A stretch of 26,751 nt of DNA from Acidobacteriaceae bacterium (GCA_003152795.1 PMBA01000292.1:11106-37856), one strand, 5' to 3'. Positions 7,791 to 15,961 are shown, numbered from the stretch's first letter. Numbers and translations: made by a program. Notes: generated by a model from the letters alone, not told the origin.

Positions 7791-8438
7791 ATGAAACCGC
7801 TTGGTCGACTATCTCTGCTCAAGGCCGAGTTCTTCAATCGCGATCCGCGGCGGGTGGCGCGGGCGTTGCTGGGAAGACTGCTGATCCGGAAAACGCCTGG
7901 CGGAATTCTGGCGGGACGGATTGTCGAGACCGAAGCGTATCTCGGCAAAGGCGATGCGGCGGCGCACGCAGCGGCAGGCAAGACGGCGCGAAATTCCGTA
8001 CTGTTCGGTCCTCCCGGTCACGCCTATGCCTACTTTATCTATGGCAATCACTACTGCCTGAATGTTTCCTGCCTGCCGGACGGAGAGCCCGGCTGCGTGC
8101 TGTTTCGGGCGCTGGAGCCGGTGGCGGGCATCGAGCAGATGGCGAAGAGTCGAGGGATCGAGTTAGAGAAAGGAACCGGCCGCCAGAAGGTTTCTTTGCT
8201 GAAGAAGATTTCGTCCGGCCCCGGACGGATGACCGAAGCCCTGGAAATCACGCGCGAGCGCGACAACGGGAAAAGCCTGGTGTGCGCGGGCTCGGACCTG
8301 CGGCTGGTGGATGACGGGTATCGCGTGCGCAGCGTAACGGTCACGCCGCGGATCGGGATTGTGAAGTCAGCCGAGCGGCGGTTGCGCTACTGCATCGCCG
8401 GAAATGCGTTTGTCTCCGGGCGGACGCGGGCAACGTAG
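7791..8438 (+). CDS. AAG/MPG-type 3-methyladenine DNA glycosylase
   Basis: This 215-residue protein belongs to the AAG (MPG) family, which excises alkylated or deaminated purines such as 3-methyladenine and hypoxanthine in base excision repair. Key family motifs are present. RIVETEAYLG contains Glu48, equivalent to the catalytic Glu125 of human AAG, and Tyr50 (Tyr127). His59 in DAAAHA matches His136. TARNSVLFGPPGHAYAYF and YGNHYCLNV match the nucleotide-flipping and DNA-binding core, and SGPGRMTEAL is the conserved later motif. The length is normal. The start was set at ATG 7791; a GTG at 7782 in the same frame is an alternative, and no good Shine-Dalgarno favours either. It follows bcp on the same strand across repeat R4 and is convergent with the MFS gene. 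Confidence 0.94.
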   Translation: MKPLGRLSLLKAEFFNRDPRRVARALLGRLLIRKTPGGILAGRIVETEAYLGKGDAAAHAAAGKTARNSVLFGPPGHAYAYFIYGNHYCLNVSCLPDGEPGCVLFRALEPVAGIEQMAKSRGIELEKGTGRQKVSLLKKISSGPGRMTEALEITRERDNGKSLVCAGSDLRLVDDGYRVRSVTVTPRIGIVKSAERRLRYCIAGNAFVSGRTRAT

Positions 8439-8527
8439 GACCCCAAACTCCGCGGGTGTTTGCGCCGCGGCGGCGGGTTCTTCAAAATTCGACCGGGGAG
8501 AAGGCTTCCGTTCCCGCACGAACATTT

Positions 8528-9799
8528 CTATTTGGGCACCAATTCTGCCACCGTCAACTGATCGGCGCTGCGCAATTCGGGGAAGAGCCACGCCCAGGTG
8601 GCGATCACCAGCAAGGTTCCCACGCCTCCGAGGACGACGGCGGGGACGGTGCCGAACCATTGCGCGGTCAGTCCGGACTCGAACTCACCTAACTCGTTTG
8701 ACACTCCGATGAAGAGCATATCCACGGCGTTGACGCGGCCGCGCATTTCGTCGGGAGTGGCGACCTGGACGAGGGTGGCGCGGATGATGACGCTCACCAT
8801 ATCGCTGGCGCCGATGAGAAACAGCGCGACGAGCGAGAGGATGAGGTTGCGGGAGACTCCGAAGACGATGGTGAACGCGCCGAATGCGGCTACGAAGAAC
8901 AGCATGGTCAGGCCGGCGCGGCGGCGGATGGGGCGGTGGGCGACCATGATCGCCATCAGGGCGGCGCCGACGCCGGGAGCGCTGCGGAGCAGGCCGAGTC
9001 CCCAGGGACCGGTGTGCAGGATGGTTCGGGCATAGACGGGCAGAAGCGCGACCGCTCCCCCGAGCAGGACGGCGAACATGTCGAGCGAGATCGAACCGAG
9101 GATCAGTTTCTTCTCCCAGATAAAGTGAAAACCGGCTAACACGGTGCGCAGGCTTATGGGTTCTTTCTCGACGAGTTGCTTTTCTGGCGACGTGGGCAGC
9201 GGCCTGATGCGGAGGGTGAGGATGGTGGACAGGATGGAAACGATGACGGCAATGCCGTAGACGGCTTCCGGGCCGCGAAAGAGGGCGTAGGCGATGCCTC
9301 CAATGGCCGGGCCGGCGATGGTTGCGATCTGGAACGTACTGGCATTCCAGGCGACCGCGTTCGAGAAATGTTCTTCTGGAACCAACTGCGGCAGCAGGGC
9401 GCGGCTCACCGGAAAGTTGAAAGAGCGGAAGACTCCGAGCAGCACCAGTACGACGTAGATCGAGTGAACCGATTGCGGGGCGCGCCAACTGATGGCGAGC
9501 AAAAGTGCGGAGCAGAGGCCGAAGCCTCCGTAGCACCAGATGAGCAGTTTGCGGCGGTCGAAGACATCGGCGGCGTGTCCGGCGAACAGAAACAGGACGA
9601 AACCGGGCAGGAACTGGGCCAGGCCGACGTATCCGAGATCGATCGGGCGCTTGGTGATTTCGTAGACCTGCCAGCCGACGGCGACGGACTGCATCTCGAG
9701 CGCGACGACGATGAAGAAGCGCGCGAGCGTATAGGAGACGAAGTTGGGATAGGTGAAGGCCACTCGCCCGGCAAGGCGCGGGTCCTGGGAAGCTAGCAT
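8528..9799 (-). CDS. MFS transporter, EntS-like exporter family
   Basis: The 423-residue membrane protein has about 12 hydrophobic segments. It resembles the MFS_3 / enterobactin-exporter (EntS) group: ARFFIVVALEMQSVAVGWQV in the first helix, then the loop motif GHAADVFDRRKLL between helices 2 and 3 (the MFS motif A region). AWNASTFQIATIAGPAIGG in helix 5 and RGRVNAVDMLFIGVSNELGE in helix 10 follow. Such proteins export small molecules such as siderophores or drugs by proton antiport; the substrate here is unknown and no siderophore genes are visible. The gene starts 38 bases after larB on the same strand and is probably co-transcribed with it. An AAGGA sequence touches the ATG at 9799, closer than usual for a Shine-Dalgarno, so the true start may lie slightly downstream. 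Confidence 0.92.
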   Translation of the reverse strand: MLASQDPRLAGRVAFTYPNFVSYTLARFFIVVALEMQSVAVGWQVYEITKRPIDLGYVGLAQFLPGFVLFLFAGHAADVFDRRKLLIWCYGGFGLCSALLLAISWRAPQSVHSIYVVLVLLGVFRSFNFPVSRALLPQLVPEEHFSNAVAWNASTFQIATIAGPAIGGIAYALFRGPEAVYGIAVIVSILSTILTLRIRPLPTSPEKQLVEKEPISLRTVLAGFHFIWEKKLILGSISLDMFAVLLGGAVALLPVYARTILHTGPWGLGLLRSAPGVGAALMAIMVAHRPIRRRAGLTMLFFVAAFGAFTIVFGVSRNLILSLVALFLIGASDMVSVIIRATLVQVATPDEMRGRVNAVDMLFIGVSNELGEFESGLTAQWFGTVPAVVLGGVGTLLVIATWAWLFPELRSADQLTVAELVPK

Positions 9800-9837
9800 T
9801 CCTTAATTACTCTGCCACAAAATCGCCGGCAAAAGAA

Positions 9838-10584
9838 TCAGCGGCGGTTGATGAGCGCGGCGACGTAGCCGGCGCCGAATCCGTTATCGATGTTGACCAC
9901 GCTGACGTTTGAGGCGCAGGAGTTCATCATTCCGAGCAGCGCGGCGAGGCCCTCGAAGGCTGCGCCATAACCTACGCTGGTCGGAACGGCGATCACGGGG
10001 ACACCCACCAGTCCGCCCACTACACTGGGCAGCGCGCCTTCCATACCGGCGCACACAACGATCACACTGGCCTGGGCGAGCGCGCCCCGATGCGCCAGCA
10101 GGCGGTGAATGCCAGCGACTCCGACATCGTAGATATGCTGAACGTTGTTGCCCATCAATTCCGCGGTGACGACCGCTTCTTCGGCCACCGGGATGTCGCT
10201 GGTTCCGGCTGACACGACGACAATTACGCCCTTGCCGCGCTTCTTGCGATCGCGCTTGAGCACGATGGCGCGAGCCAGGGGCCGATACTCGGCGCGGCGC
10301 ACGCTGGCGACGACGGCGGAGTATTGCTCCTCGGAGGCGCGGGTTGCCAGGACATTGCCCTCGTGGGCGGCCAGGCGGGTAAAGATGTCGGCCACCTGGC
10401 GCGGGGTTTTGCCCTGGGCAAAAATCACCTCGGGCATACCCTGGCGCAGAACACGATGGTGGTCGACTTTGGCGAAGCCGAGGTCCTCAAAAGGCAGGTG
10501 GCGCAGGCGCTCGACGGCGTCGTCGGGGGAGAGGCGTTTTTTCCTTACCTGGTCGAACAGTTTGTGGAGAGCCTGGGCGTTCAT
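9838..10584 (-). CDS. larB: LarB-type pyridinium carboxylase/hydrolase
   Basis: The 248-residue protein matches LarB along its full length. LarB starts synthesis of the nickel-pincer nucleotide cofactor: it carboxylates the pyridine ring of nicotinic acid adenine dinucleotide and splits off AMP. Visible motifs include the N-terminal [20 protein letters not shown], the PurE/AIRC-like core [14 protein letters not shown] (125-138), [15 protein letters not shown] (178-192) and [12 protein letters not shown] (201-212). [19 protein letters not shown] (221-239) contains Cys223, which corresponds to the catalytic cysteine (Cys221) of the Lactobacillus enzyme. LarC and LarE are needed to finish the cofactor but are not in this window. 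It precedes the MFS gene by 38 bp and is divergent from the lytic transglycosylase gene. Confidence 0.93.
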   Translation of the reverse strand: MNAQALHKLFDQVRKKRLSPDDAVERLRHLPFEDLGFAKVDHHRVLRQGMPEVIFAQGKTPRQVADIFTRLAAHEGNVLATRASEEQYSAVVASVRRAEYRPLARAIVLKRDRKKRGKGVIVVVSAGTSDIPVAEEAVVTAELMGNNVQHIYDVGVAGIHRLLAHRGALAQASVIVVCAGMEGALPSVVGGLVGVPVIAVPTSVGYGAAFEGLAALLGMMNSCASNVSVVNIDNGFGAGYVAALINRR

Positions 10585-10766
10585 GGTTCAGACGTCATTG
10601 TAGATGGCTGGAGGCTGTGCCGGGTCGCGCGCCGCAAGATTGACGGGAGTGGTAGGGGAGAGGGGAAGCATAGGGGAAAGCGCCCAAACCCCGCCGAAGC
10701 GATGAAATCGCGTGTTGTCAGTAACTTACGGAGATTACTCCAGTGGTTCAACAGCCTTCGGATAGA

Positions 10767-10795
10767 TTGCTCCTGTCCCCGGCGCACCCTATAAT
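10767..10795 (+). promoter_or_regulatory. Sigma70-type promoter of the lytic transglycosylase
   Basis: TTGCTC (10767-10772) and a perfect TATAAT (10790-10795) are separated by exactly 17 bases. Transcription would start near 10802, leaving a leader of about 80 bases before the ATG at 10884. It lies in the 299-bp divergent spacer between larB and the transglycosylase gene and argues against the longer reading frame that begins at 10743. Confidence 0.72.
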
Positions 10796-10883
10796 CACGG
10801 TACTCTGGTTCTGGATTCTCTGGCAGGTGCTCGGGTTGGTAGGCCCCAGCGTAAGTGTGTCTTTTGGCCGAACTGAAACCCGT

Positions 10884-11735
10884 ATGCAAAAACGCCTGCA
10901 AATCGCGCTGATGGCTAGCCTGACCGCGACCTCCTTTCTTTCCACACTGTTTTCGACCATGCCGGCGCGCGCGCAAGCAGGCGAACGGCCGGGAACAATC
11001 ACTTCTACGACCGACGAATCCGGCCGCAAGATTTACATTAACAACGAGGGTGGAGCGACCTCGGGTTCGAGGGCGGAGACTTCAGCGCCTTCCCGGTCTC
11101 CGCTGGTTTATTGGAGCGTAACCGAACACCGTTTCAAGCCGGTTCCGACCAGCGGAGCAGTGATGCGGGCGGCTCGCTCTGCGGCTTCGGAGGTCAACAC
11201 CTACCTCGACGGCCGAGCCGCGCAGGCTCACCCCGCTCTGAACCGCGCTTTGCTGCAGCAGGATATCGACGCCGCGATTGAGCGGGCGGCCGCCCGGCAC
11301 AACGTGGACCCGAGCCTGGTGCGTTCGGTGGTCAAGGTGGAGTCGAATTTTAATCCCAATGCGGTGTCGCGCGCAGGGGCCATGGGGCTGATGCAGCTGA
11401 TGCCGTCGACGGCGCGTTCGCTCAATGTTTCCAATCCTTTCGACCCGCAACAAAACGTGGATGCCGGGGTTAGACATCTCAGGAAATTGCTGGATAACTA
11501 CAACGGCGACGTTCGTCTCAGTCTGGCAGCCTACAACGCGGGTTCGGGGGCGGTGGCGCGCAGTGCGGGCGTTCCGCATTTCAGGGAAACGCAGGACTAC
11601 GTTCGCAGGATCACGAATTTGTACAACGGCGGCAGCGAACCCCTGTTCAACAACCGGATTAGCACACTGGTGCGGGAACCGGTCCGCATGGAGCGCGATG
11701 CTCGGGGCGTGCTGCATATCAGCAACACGGAATAA
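10884..11735 (+). CDS. Exported SLT-type lytic transglycosylase
   Basis: The 283-residue protein has a signal peptide (MQKRLQIALMASLTATSFLS to about residue 32, ending ARAQA). A short segment follows (ITSTTDESGRKIYINNE) like the DUF4124 region often found before such enzymes. The C-terminal lysozyme-like SLT domain covers about residues 125-250: Glu153 in VKVESNFNPNA is the catalytic acid, followed by SRAGAMGLMQLMPSTA (162-177) and AYNAG (216-220). Such enzymes cleave peptidoglycan glycan strands with formation of 1,6-anhydro-muramic acid in the periplasm. The ATG at 10884 was chosen because it gives a clean signal peptide and lies downstream of a consensus promoter; its Shine-Dalgarno is weak. 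An N-acetylmuramoyl-L-alanine amidase gene follows 97 bp later, suggesting joint wall remodelling. Confidence 0.92.
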   Translation: MQKRLQIALMASLTATSFLSTLFSTMPARAQAGERPGTITSTTDESGRKIYINNEGGATSGSRAETSAPSRSPLVYWSVTEHRFKPVPTSGAVMRAARSAASEVNTYLDGRAAQAHPALNRALLQQDIDAAIERAAARHNVDPSLVRSVVKVESNFNPNAVSRAGAMGLMQLMPSTARSLNVSNPFDPQQNVDAGVRHLRKLLDNYNGDVRLSLAAYNAGSGAVARSAGVPHFRETQDYVRRITNLYNGGSEPLFNNRISTLVREPVRMERDARGVLHISNTE

Positions 11736-11770
11736 GCGGGGGCTTCCGCCGTGGTAGCGGAAGCCGAGCG

Positions 11771-11824
11771 AGTCATTGAGGCATTGAATCATCGACCCGA
11801 TGACAACAATGAGTCAATGACTGA
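11771..11824. repeat. Heptad-repeat hairpin R5 (TCATTGA type)
   Basis: Opposing arms contain AGTCATTGA, CATTG and TCATCG on the left and their complements CGATGA, CAATG and TCAATGACT on the right. They close on a hairpin TCATCG-ACC-CGATGA centred at 11797. Related ATGATG units continue to the start codon of the amidase gene at 11833, where no Shine-Dalgarno is visible. The unit is the same as in R3. Confidence 0.75.
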
Positions 11825-11832
11825 ATGATGCA

Positions 11833-14193
11833 ATGATGTTTACGACCCTAAATCGAGGCGGCCGCGCCCTTCGCCTCGGCGCAGCGCTGGTGATTGCGCT
11901 GCTGCCGCTGGCTTCCGCATGGGCTCGCGTTCACCACAACGATGCCTGGGCCCGTCAGCAATTTTCCAAAGCGGAACGCATGCGGGAGGCGCTGAATGGC
12001 CGTCCCACGGGAGAGCGCACCCGCCGCGAATACCAGCGCGTCATCGACTCCTACCGCCGCGTCTACTTCGGCTCTCCGGCGTCATCGAAGGCAGACCCGA
12101 GCGTGGTGGCGACGGCCGAGCTAATGGTCGAGATGGGGCGGCGCTTTGACGACAACAAAATCCTGCGCGGCGCCGTTGAACAGTATCGTTTCCTGCGCAA
12201 GGAATATCCCGGCAGCAAATACCGCTTCGACGCCCTGTTCACAATCGGCGAGATCTACAAGGACGATCTCAACGATCCCGAAGAAGCGCGCACGACCTTC
12301 GAAGACTTTCTGCACCGCTATCCGCGCAACCGCCTGGCCGATGACGCCCGCTCGGCGGTGAAGGAGATCGATGCCGAGGCCGACGAAATGGAGCGCACGG
12401 CGCAGAAGGCGGCGCGCAAGCAGCGGTCGAACGCCGGCGCCACCGCCGGTGCTGACGAAGCGGTTGAGTCGGAAAACGACGCCAGCGCCCGTCGCGCCGC
12501 GTTGCCGCGGGTCACCGGGGTTCGCCACTGGTCCACGCCCGACTACACGCGTGTCGCGATTGACGTGGAGCAGGAAGTGAAATTCGGTTCGCAGCGGATC
12601 TCGCATCCCGACCGGATTTTTTTCGACCTGCGCGATACCAAGCTCGCCTCGACCCTAGTGGGCAAAACCTTCGACGTTGACGATGGCTTTCTGAAGAAAA
12701 TTCGCGTTGCCGAATTCCAGCCCGGGCGCACGCGGATTGTGCTGGAAGTGGACGACCTCGCGAGTTACGACGCCTTCCTGTTGCCCGACCCATATCGGCT
12801 CATCATTGATATCCACGGCAAGGACAACCACGGGAAGCAAGAGCGGGCGACCGTCCTCTCCAAGGCAGACATGGCGAAGATGAAAGCGGATACAGCCGTG
12901 GCGGCTTCCCCAGAATCGGGCGAGGACTCCGGCGAGCCAGAGCCGGCGCCGGGCGGAGACGCGAAATCTGCTGGGCGGAAAGCGCAACCGGAATCCGGCA
13001 AGAACAGCAAGAACAAGAATGCGATCGGCTTTTCGAAAGCTGGGCCCGTCGAAACGGACTTGCCTGCCGATGAAGCGGGCGCGGGCTCTCAGTCGCCCGA
13101 CTCCGCGCGCCCGGTGAATGGCATTGGAGTGATTAAGACGACGGTTGCGGTGAAAGGGACGAATCGCAGGATTCCGAAGACGATCGTTGAGGCGGACGAC
13201 AGAGTTCCGTCGAAGGTCGCAACGCTGGAGCATGAAAAACTCCGTCCCGAAGTAGCGCCAGGCCCGGCGGCCGATGTCTCGGGCGGCGGCCCGGCGGACG
13301 CGGCGAAAACGGATTCGCCGGCATCGTCATCTGCGTCGCGTTCTTCGCGTCGAAAAAAATCCCGTTCCGCGGCCGTCGCTGCCGACACCGCGGATCTTCA
13401 CGCGGACAGCCGGGAAGCGACCCGTGAAGCGCGTCCGAACGCGGCCGGCGACCGGTCTTTGATTCGCGCCCTCGGCCTGAAGATTGGCAAGATCGTGATT
13501 GATGCCGGCCACGGGGGCCATGACACGGGCACAATTGGCCCGAACGGTCTGCTCGAAAAGGACGTGGTGCTCGACGTGGCCAAACGCCTGGGCCGTCTGC
13601 TCGAAACCAGGCTTGGCGCCGAAGTGGTTTACACGCGCCAGGACGATACTTTTGTTCCCCTCGAAACACGCACCGCGATCGCGAATCGGGAGCGGGCAGA
13701 TTTGTTCATCTCGGTGCACGCCAACTCGAGTCGCGATTCGGACGCGCGCGGCGTCGAAACCTACTACTTGAATTTCACCTCGTCGCCGGAAGCGCTGGAA
13801 GTGGCCGCGCGCGAAAACGCGGTATCGGAGAAATCGATCCACGAACTCCAGGATCTGGTGAAGAAGATTGCGCTGAAAGAAAAGATCGAAGAATCGCGCG
13901 AGTTTGCCGGCGACGTGCAGGAATCGCTCTACGGAGGGCTGTCGCTGAACAATGCGGGCGTTCGCAATCGCGGGATCAAGAAGGCTCCGTTTATCGTGCT
14001 GATCGGCGCGAATATGCCTTCGATCCTGGCCGAGATTTCGTTTGTGTCGAATCCGACCGACGAGCGCAAACTGGAAACCACGGAACACCGCCAGCGTATC
14101 GCCGAGTCGCTCTATCGGGGCGTGTCCAAGTACGTCAGCGGCTTAAGCGGCGTGAAAGTGGCGAGCAAGATCGACAAAGACCAAGGGCAATGA
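11833..14193 (+). CDS. TPR-AMIN-amidase_3 cell-wall amidase
   Basis: This 786-residue exported enzyme splits the bond between N-acetylmuramic acid and L-alanine in peptidoglycan. A signal peptide (to about residue 32) is followed by a tetratricopeptide-like region (about 40-190; EQYRFLRKEYPGSKYRFDAL and FEDFLHRYPRNRLADDA are BamD/YbgF-like repeats). An AMIN domain (about 225-330, RVTGVRHWSTPDYTRVAI to YRLIIDIHG) should direct it to the wall or septum. Residues about 330-545 are a low-complexity Ala/Ser/Asp/Lys linker. The amidase_3 domain (about 552-775) has zinc ligands His560 (DAGHGGHD), Glu575 (LLEKD) and His629 (SVHANS), and catalytic Glu734 (LAEISFVSN). It is much longer than E. coli AmiC (about 420) because of the TPR region and linker. 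The ATG at 11833 or 11836 could be used; neither has a Shine-Dalgarno, as the preceding bases belong to repeat R5. Confidence 0.94.
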   Translation: MMFTTLNRGGRALRLGAALVIALLPLASAWARVHHNDAWARQQFSKAERMREALNGRPTGERTRREYQRVIDSYRRVYFGSPASSKADPSVVATAELMVEMGRRFDDNKILRGAVEQYRFLRKEYPGSKYRFDALFTIGEIYKDDLNDPEEARTTFEDFLHRYPRNRLADDARSAVKEIDAEADEMERTAQKAARKQRSNAGATAGADEAVESENDASARRAALPRVTGVRHWSTPDYTRVAIDVEQEVKFGSQRISHPDRIFFDLRDTKLASTLVGKTFDVDDGFLKKIRVAEFQPGRTRIVLEVDDLASYDAFLLPDPYRLIIDIHGKDNHGKQERATVLSKADMAKMKADTAVAASPESGEDSGEPEPAPGGDAKSAGRKAQPESGKNSKNKNAIGFSKAGPVETDLPADEAGAGSQSPDSARPVNGIGVIKTTVAVKGTNRRIPKTIVEADDRVPSKVATLEHEKLRPEVAPGPAADVSGGGPADAAKTDSPASSSASRSSRRKKSRSAAVAADTADLHADSREATREARPNAAGDRSLIRALGLKIGKIVIDAGHGGHDTGTIGPNGLLEKDVVLDVAKRLGRLLETRLGAEVVYTRQDDTFVPLETRTAIANRERADLFISVHANSSRDSDARGVETYYLNFTSSPEALEVAARENAVSEKSIHELQDLVKKIALKEKIEESREFAGDVQESLYGGLSLNNAGVRNRGIKKAPFIVLIGANMPSILAEISFVSNPTDERKLETTEHRQRIAESLYRGVSKYVSGLSGVKVASKIDKDQGQ

Positions 14194-14360
14194 CGGGCCG
14201 TACGCCAGCTTCGCTTCAGCCCTCTGCACCAGCAATTCTCAGTTGGTGAAATCGCTGATTACACTCACAACCTCGCCGGGGCGCAGTTGACGGCATGCGG
14301 GTGGAAACTTTCTCGGGCTGCCGGTAGTCTAATTCGACAGGGCAGGTGCGCCTTTTTCGA

Positions 14361-15566
14361 ATGAGATTCTTACGACAGCTCTCGGTTGTCTTCTTTATTT
14401 TTATTGTGTGCGCCGTTTTTTGCGGCGTGGCCTTCGCGCCTGAGCCGCCTGCGTCGCTTCCTGTTTCCCCAGCCGCCGTCACTTCGGCCGCTGTCACTTC
14501 AACGCCGGTTCTTCCCACGGAGTTTGCCGGCTGGCAGGTGAAAGGCGCGGTTACGCGGAGTGCCGATCCCACCGTTGCCGATGCAGCCAATGAGCCTGTC
14601 TTGAAGGAGTACGGTTTCCAGCGTCTGGAGAAGGCGGCCTACACGCGCGACGACGGCCGCAATCTGGCGGTCAAAGCCGCCGTGTTTGCAGATGCCAGCG
14701 GCGCCTATGGCGCTTTCACTTACTACTATTCCGATGAAATGGGGGAGGAGACAATTGGCGGGCAGGCGGCGTTTCTGAACAACCGCGTACTGTTCTATCA
14801 GGGAAACGTGCTGGTGGAGGCGGTGTTTGACAGAATGAGCGTGATGTCGGCGGCGCAACTGCGGGAACTGGCCGGGCTGCTGCCGCAAGCGGAGGGCAAC
14901 AAGAGCAACCCGCCTTCGCTGCCCACGCGCCTTCCGCGGCGGTCGCCCCAGGGTCGGCTCGAGAAAAACACGACGAAGTACATTTTGGGCCCGGTCACGC
15001 TCGATCGAGTCGGATCGCCGCTGCCGGGTGCGATGGTGGATTTCACAGCGGACGCGGAAGTCGTAATTGGCAAGTATGCAGTGACCGCGGGCGATGCCAC
15101 TCTGATGCTCGTCGAATATCCCAACTCGCAGATCGCCGCAGAACGACTGCGCCGGATTGATGCCGCGCACCAGGTTACGCAGCAACAACCGGGGGTTGCG
15201 TCCATTGTCGATGTGGGCCCGTTCTTCGACGCGCGCACCGGCCCCATCATTGTGATTGCGGCGGGTCCCCTTTCAAAAGGCGAAGCGCGAGCGCTGATGT
15301 CGTCCATCAGCTACGACGCCGATGTGACGTGGAATGAAAACACGTACGTGAGCAAGAAGGACAATCTGGCGAACTTTCTGTTCAACGCGATTGTTCTTTG
15401 CGGAATTGTGGTCGGCCTGGCGCTGGTTGCGGGGATCGCGTTTGGAGGGCTGCGATTGGTCATAAAGCGCTTTTTCCCCGACTCCGTGTTTGATCGCCGG
15501 GAGGCCATGGAATTCATCTCTCTGCACCTGGAGGACGAGCCCCGGGCGGTGCCCAGGGAGCGGTAA
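14361..15566 (+). CDS. DUF6599-like exported membrane protein
   Basis: The protein has 401 residues from the ATG at 14361. A signal peptide (MRFLRQLSVVFFIFIVCAVF to about residue 27) is followed by an Ala/Pro/Thr stretch. Two related extracytoplasmic segments come next: LPTEFAGWQVKG through YGAFTYYYSDEM, then KYILGPVTLDRVGSPLP through VEYPNSQIAAERL. A single transmembrane helix near residues 333-365 (FNAIVLCGIVVGLALVAGIA) precedes a basic, cytoplasmic C-terminus. From memory the GW-containing N-terminal block and layout match DUF6599 proteins of Acidobacteriota, whose function is unknown. A GTG at 14346 in the same frame could add five residues. The gene follows the amidase by 167 bp on the same strand. 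The first terminator-like hairpin downstream is at 15779-15810. Confidence 0.75.
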   Translation: MRFLRQLSVVFFIFIVCAVFCGVAFAPEPPASLPVSPAAVTSAAVTSTPVLPTEFAGWQVKGAVTRSADPTVADAANEPVLKEYGFQRLEKAAYTRDDGRNLAVKAAVFADASGAYGAFTYYYSDEMGEETIGGQAAFLNNRVLFYQGNVLVEAVFDRMSVMSAAQLRELAGLLPQAEGNKSNPPSLPTRLPRRSPQGRLEKNTTKYILGPVTLDRVGSPLPGAMVDFTADAEVVIGKYAVTAGDATLMLVEYPNSQIAAERLRRIDAAHQVTQQQPGVASIVDVGPFFDARTGPIIVIAAGPLSKGEARALMSSISYDADVTWNENTYVSKKDNLANFLFNAIVLCGIVVGLALVAGIAFGGLRLVIKRFFPDSVFDRREAMEFISLHLEDEPRAVPRER

Positions 15567-15692
15567 GTGACTCAATCGAATGTCGTTAGCGTCGAAAAAC
15601 GGCTATTTCCCTCCAATTCGAGCCCATTTGCTGACTTGTGGACGTATCGTGTAACTTATTGAAAATAAGACTATTTAAGTCATAAATTTTGC

Positions 15693-15722
15693 TTGACACT
15701 GTGCTTTTAAGGCTCATAAGAT
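15693..15722 (+). promoter_or_regulatory. Sigma70-type promoter in an AT-rich spacer
   Basis: A perfect TTGACA (15693-15698) is followed after 18 bases by TAAGAT (15717-15722, 4 of 6 matches); CATAAG at 15715 with 16-base spacing is an alternative. The 40 bases upstream are unusually AT-rich, like an UP element. They contain two small inverted repeats, CTTATT-GAA-AATAAG (15655-15669) and GACT-N5-AGTC (15669-15681). It could drive the short candidate RNA ending at 15812 or, by read-through, the zinc-ribbon gene at 15962. Confidence 0.6.
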
Positions 15723-15729
15723 TCCCGCA

Positions 15730-15812
15730 GAAAGTTCTGATGGATAAAACCTCCGTTGGGACTATTCTCCCTTGAAAGAAAAGGCCGCCCAAGTTGCCGG
15801 GTGGCCTTTTCG
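15730..15812 (+). ncRNA. Candidate small RNA (~80 nt)
   Basis: The stretch lies between a sigma70-type promoter (15693-15722) and a strong hairpin terminator (15779-15810) and has no convincing reading frame. Its unpaired 5' half contains ACCTCC (15749-15754) and TTCTCCC (15765-15771), pyrimidine-rich motifs that resemble anti-Shine-Dalgarno loops of trans-acting small RNAs. No known RNA family was recognised. It could instead be the attenuated leader of the zinc-ribbon gene or just the 3' untranslated region of the DUF6599-like gene. Confidence 0.35.
15779..15810 (+). terminator. Strong intrinsic terminator hairpin
   Basis: AAAAGGCCGCCC (15779-15790) pairs with GGGTGGCCTTTT (15799-15810) over 12 positions with one G-T wobble, around an 8-base loop. 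The T-run of the stem serves as the U-tract, and the A-run makes it work on both strands. It ends transcripts from the DUF6599-like gene or from the promoter at 15693. Confidence 0.8.
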
Positions 15813-15822
15813 ATTTGGAGGA

Positions 15823-15891
15823 CAGTTCTCAGTTCTCAGCAGGCGGACGATGCGAATGGGGTTCACTGAGAACTGAGAAGTGAGAACTTGG
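15823..15891. repeat. Heptad-repeat inverted pair R6
   Basis: The left arm has two copies of CAGTTCT plus CAGC (15823-15840). The right arm has CACTGAG, AACTGAG, AAGTGAG and AACTTGG in phase (15864-15891). The arms are complementary over about 14 bases around a 23-base centre. The unit is the same as in R1. The block follows the terminator at 15779-15810 directly. Confidence 0.78.
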
Positions 15892-15933
15892 TTTGGAACC
15901 ACTGTGCCTCGGCATCCGTACAACACGGTGTAC

Positions 15934-15956
15934 CAGAGCGTTGAGCTCTGAAGGAG
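15934..15956 (+). promoter_or_regulatory. Hairpin next to the ribosome binding site
   Basis: CAGAGC (15934-15939) and GCTCTG (15945-15950) form a perfect 6-bp stem with a 5-base loop. AAGGAG (15951-15956), the Shine-Dalgarno of the zinc-ribbon gene at 15962, follows at once. An upstream imperfect pair, GTACA/TGTAC (15918-15933), abuts it. The hairpin could influence translation, but no ligand or regulator is suggested by sequence. Confidence 0.35.
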
Positions 15957-15961
15957 ACGCA

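Noticed and set aside
8450..8470. CCGCGG palindromes between the AAG gene and the MFS gene as a terminator
   Set aside because: The 6-bp stem is followed by no T-run on either strand, and such GC-only palindromes are expected by chance here.
10743..10883. N-terminal extension of the lytic transglycosylase
   Set aside because: The extension contains the TATAAT promoter at 10790-10795, and the ATG at 10884 starts a clean signal peptide.
15893..15961. N-terminal extension of the zinc-ribbon protein
   Set aside because: It borders repeat R6 and runs through the hairpin and Shine-Dalgarno; MFCDQCGG at 15962 is the natural start.
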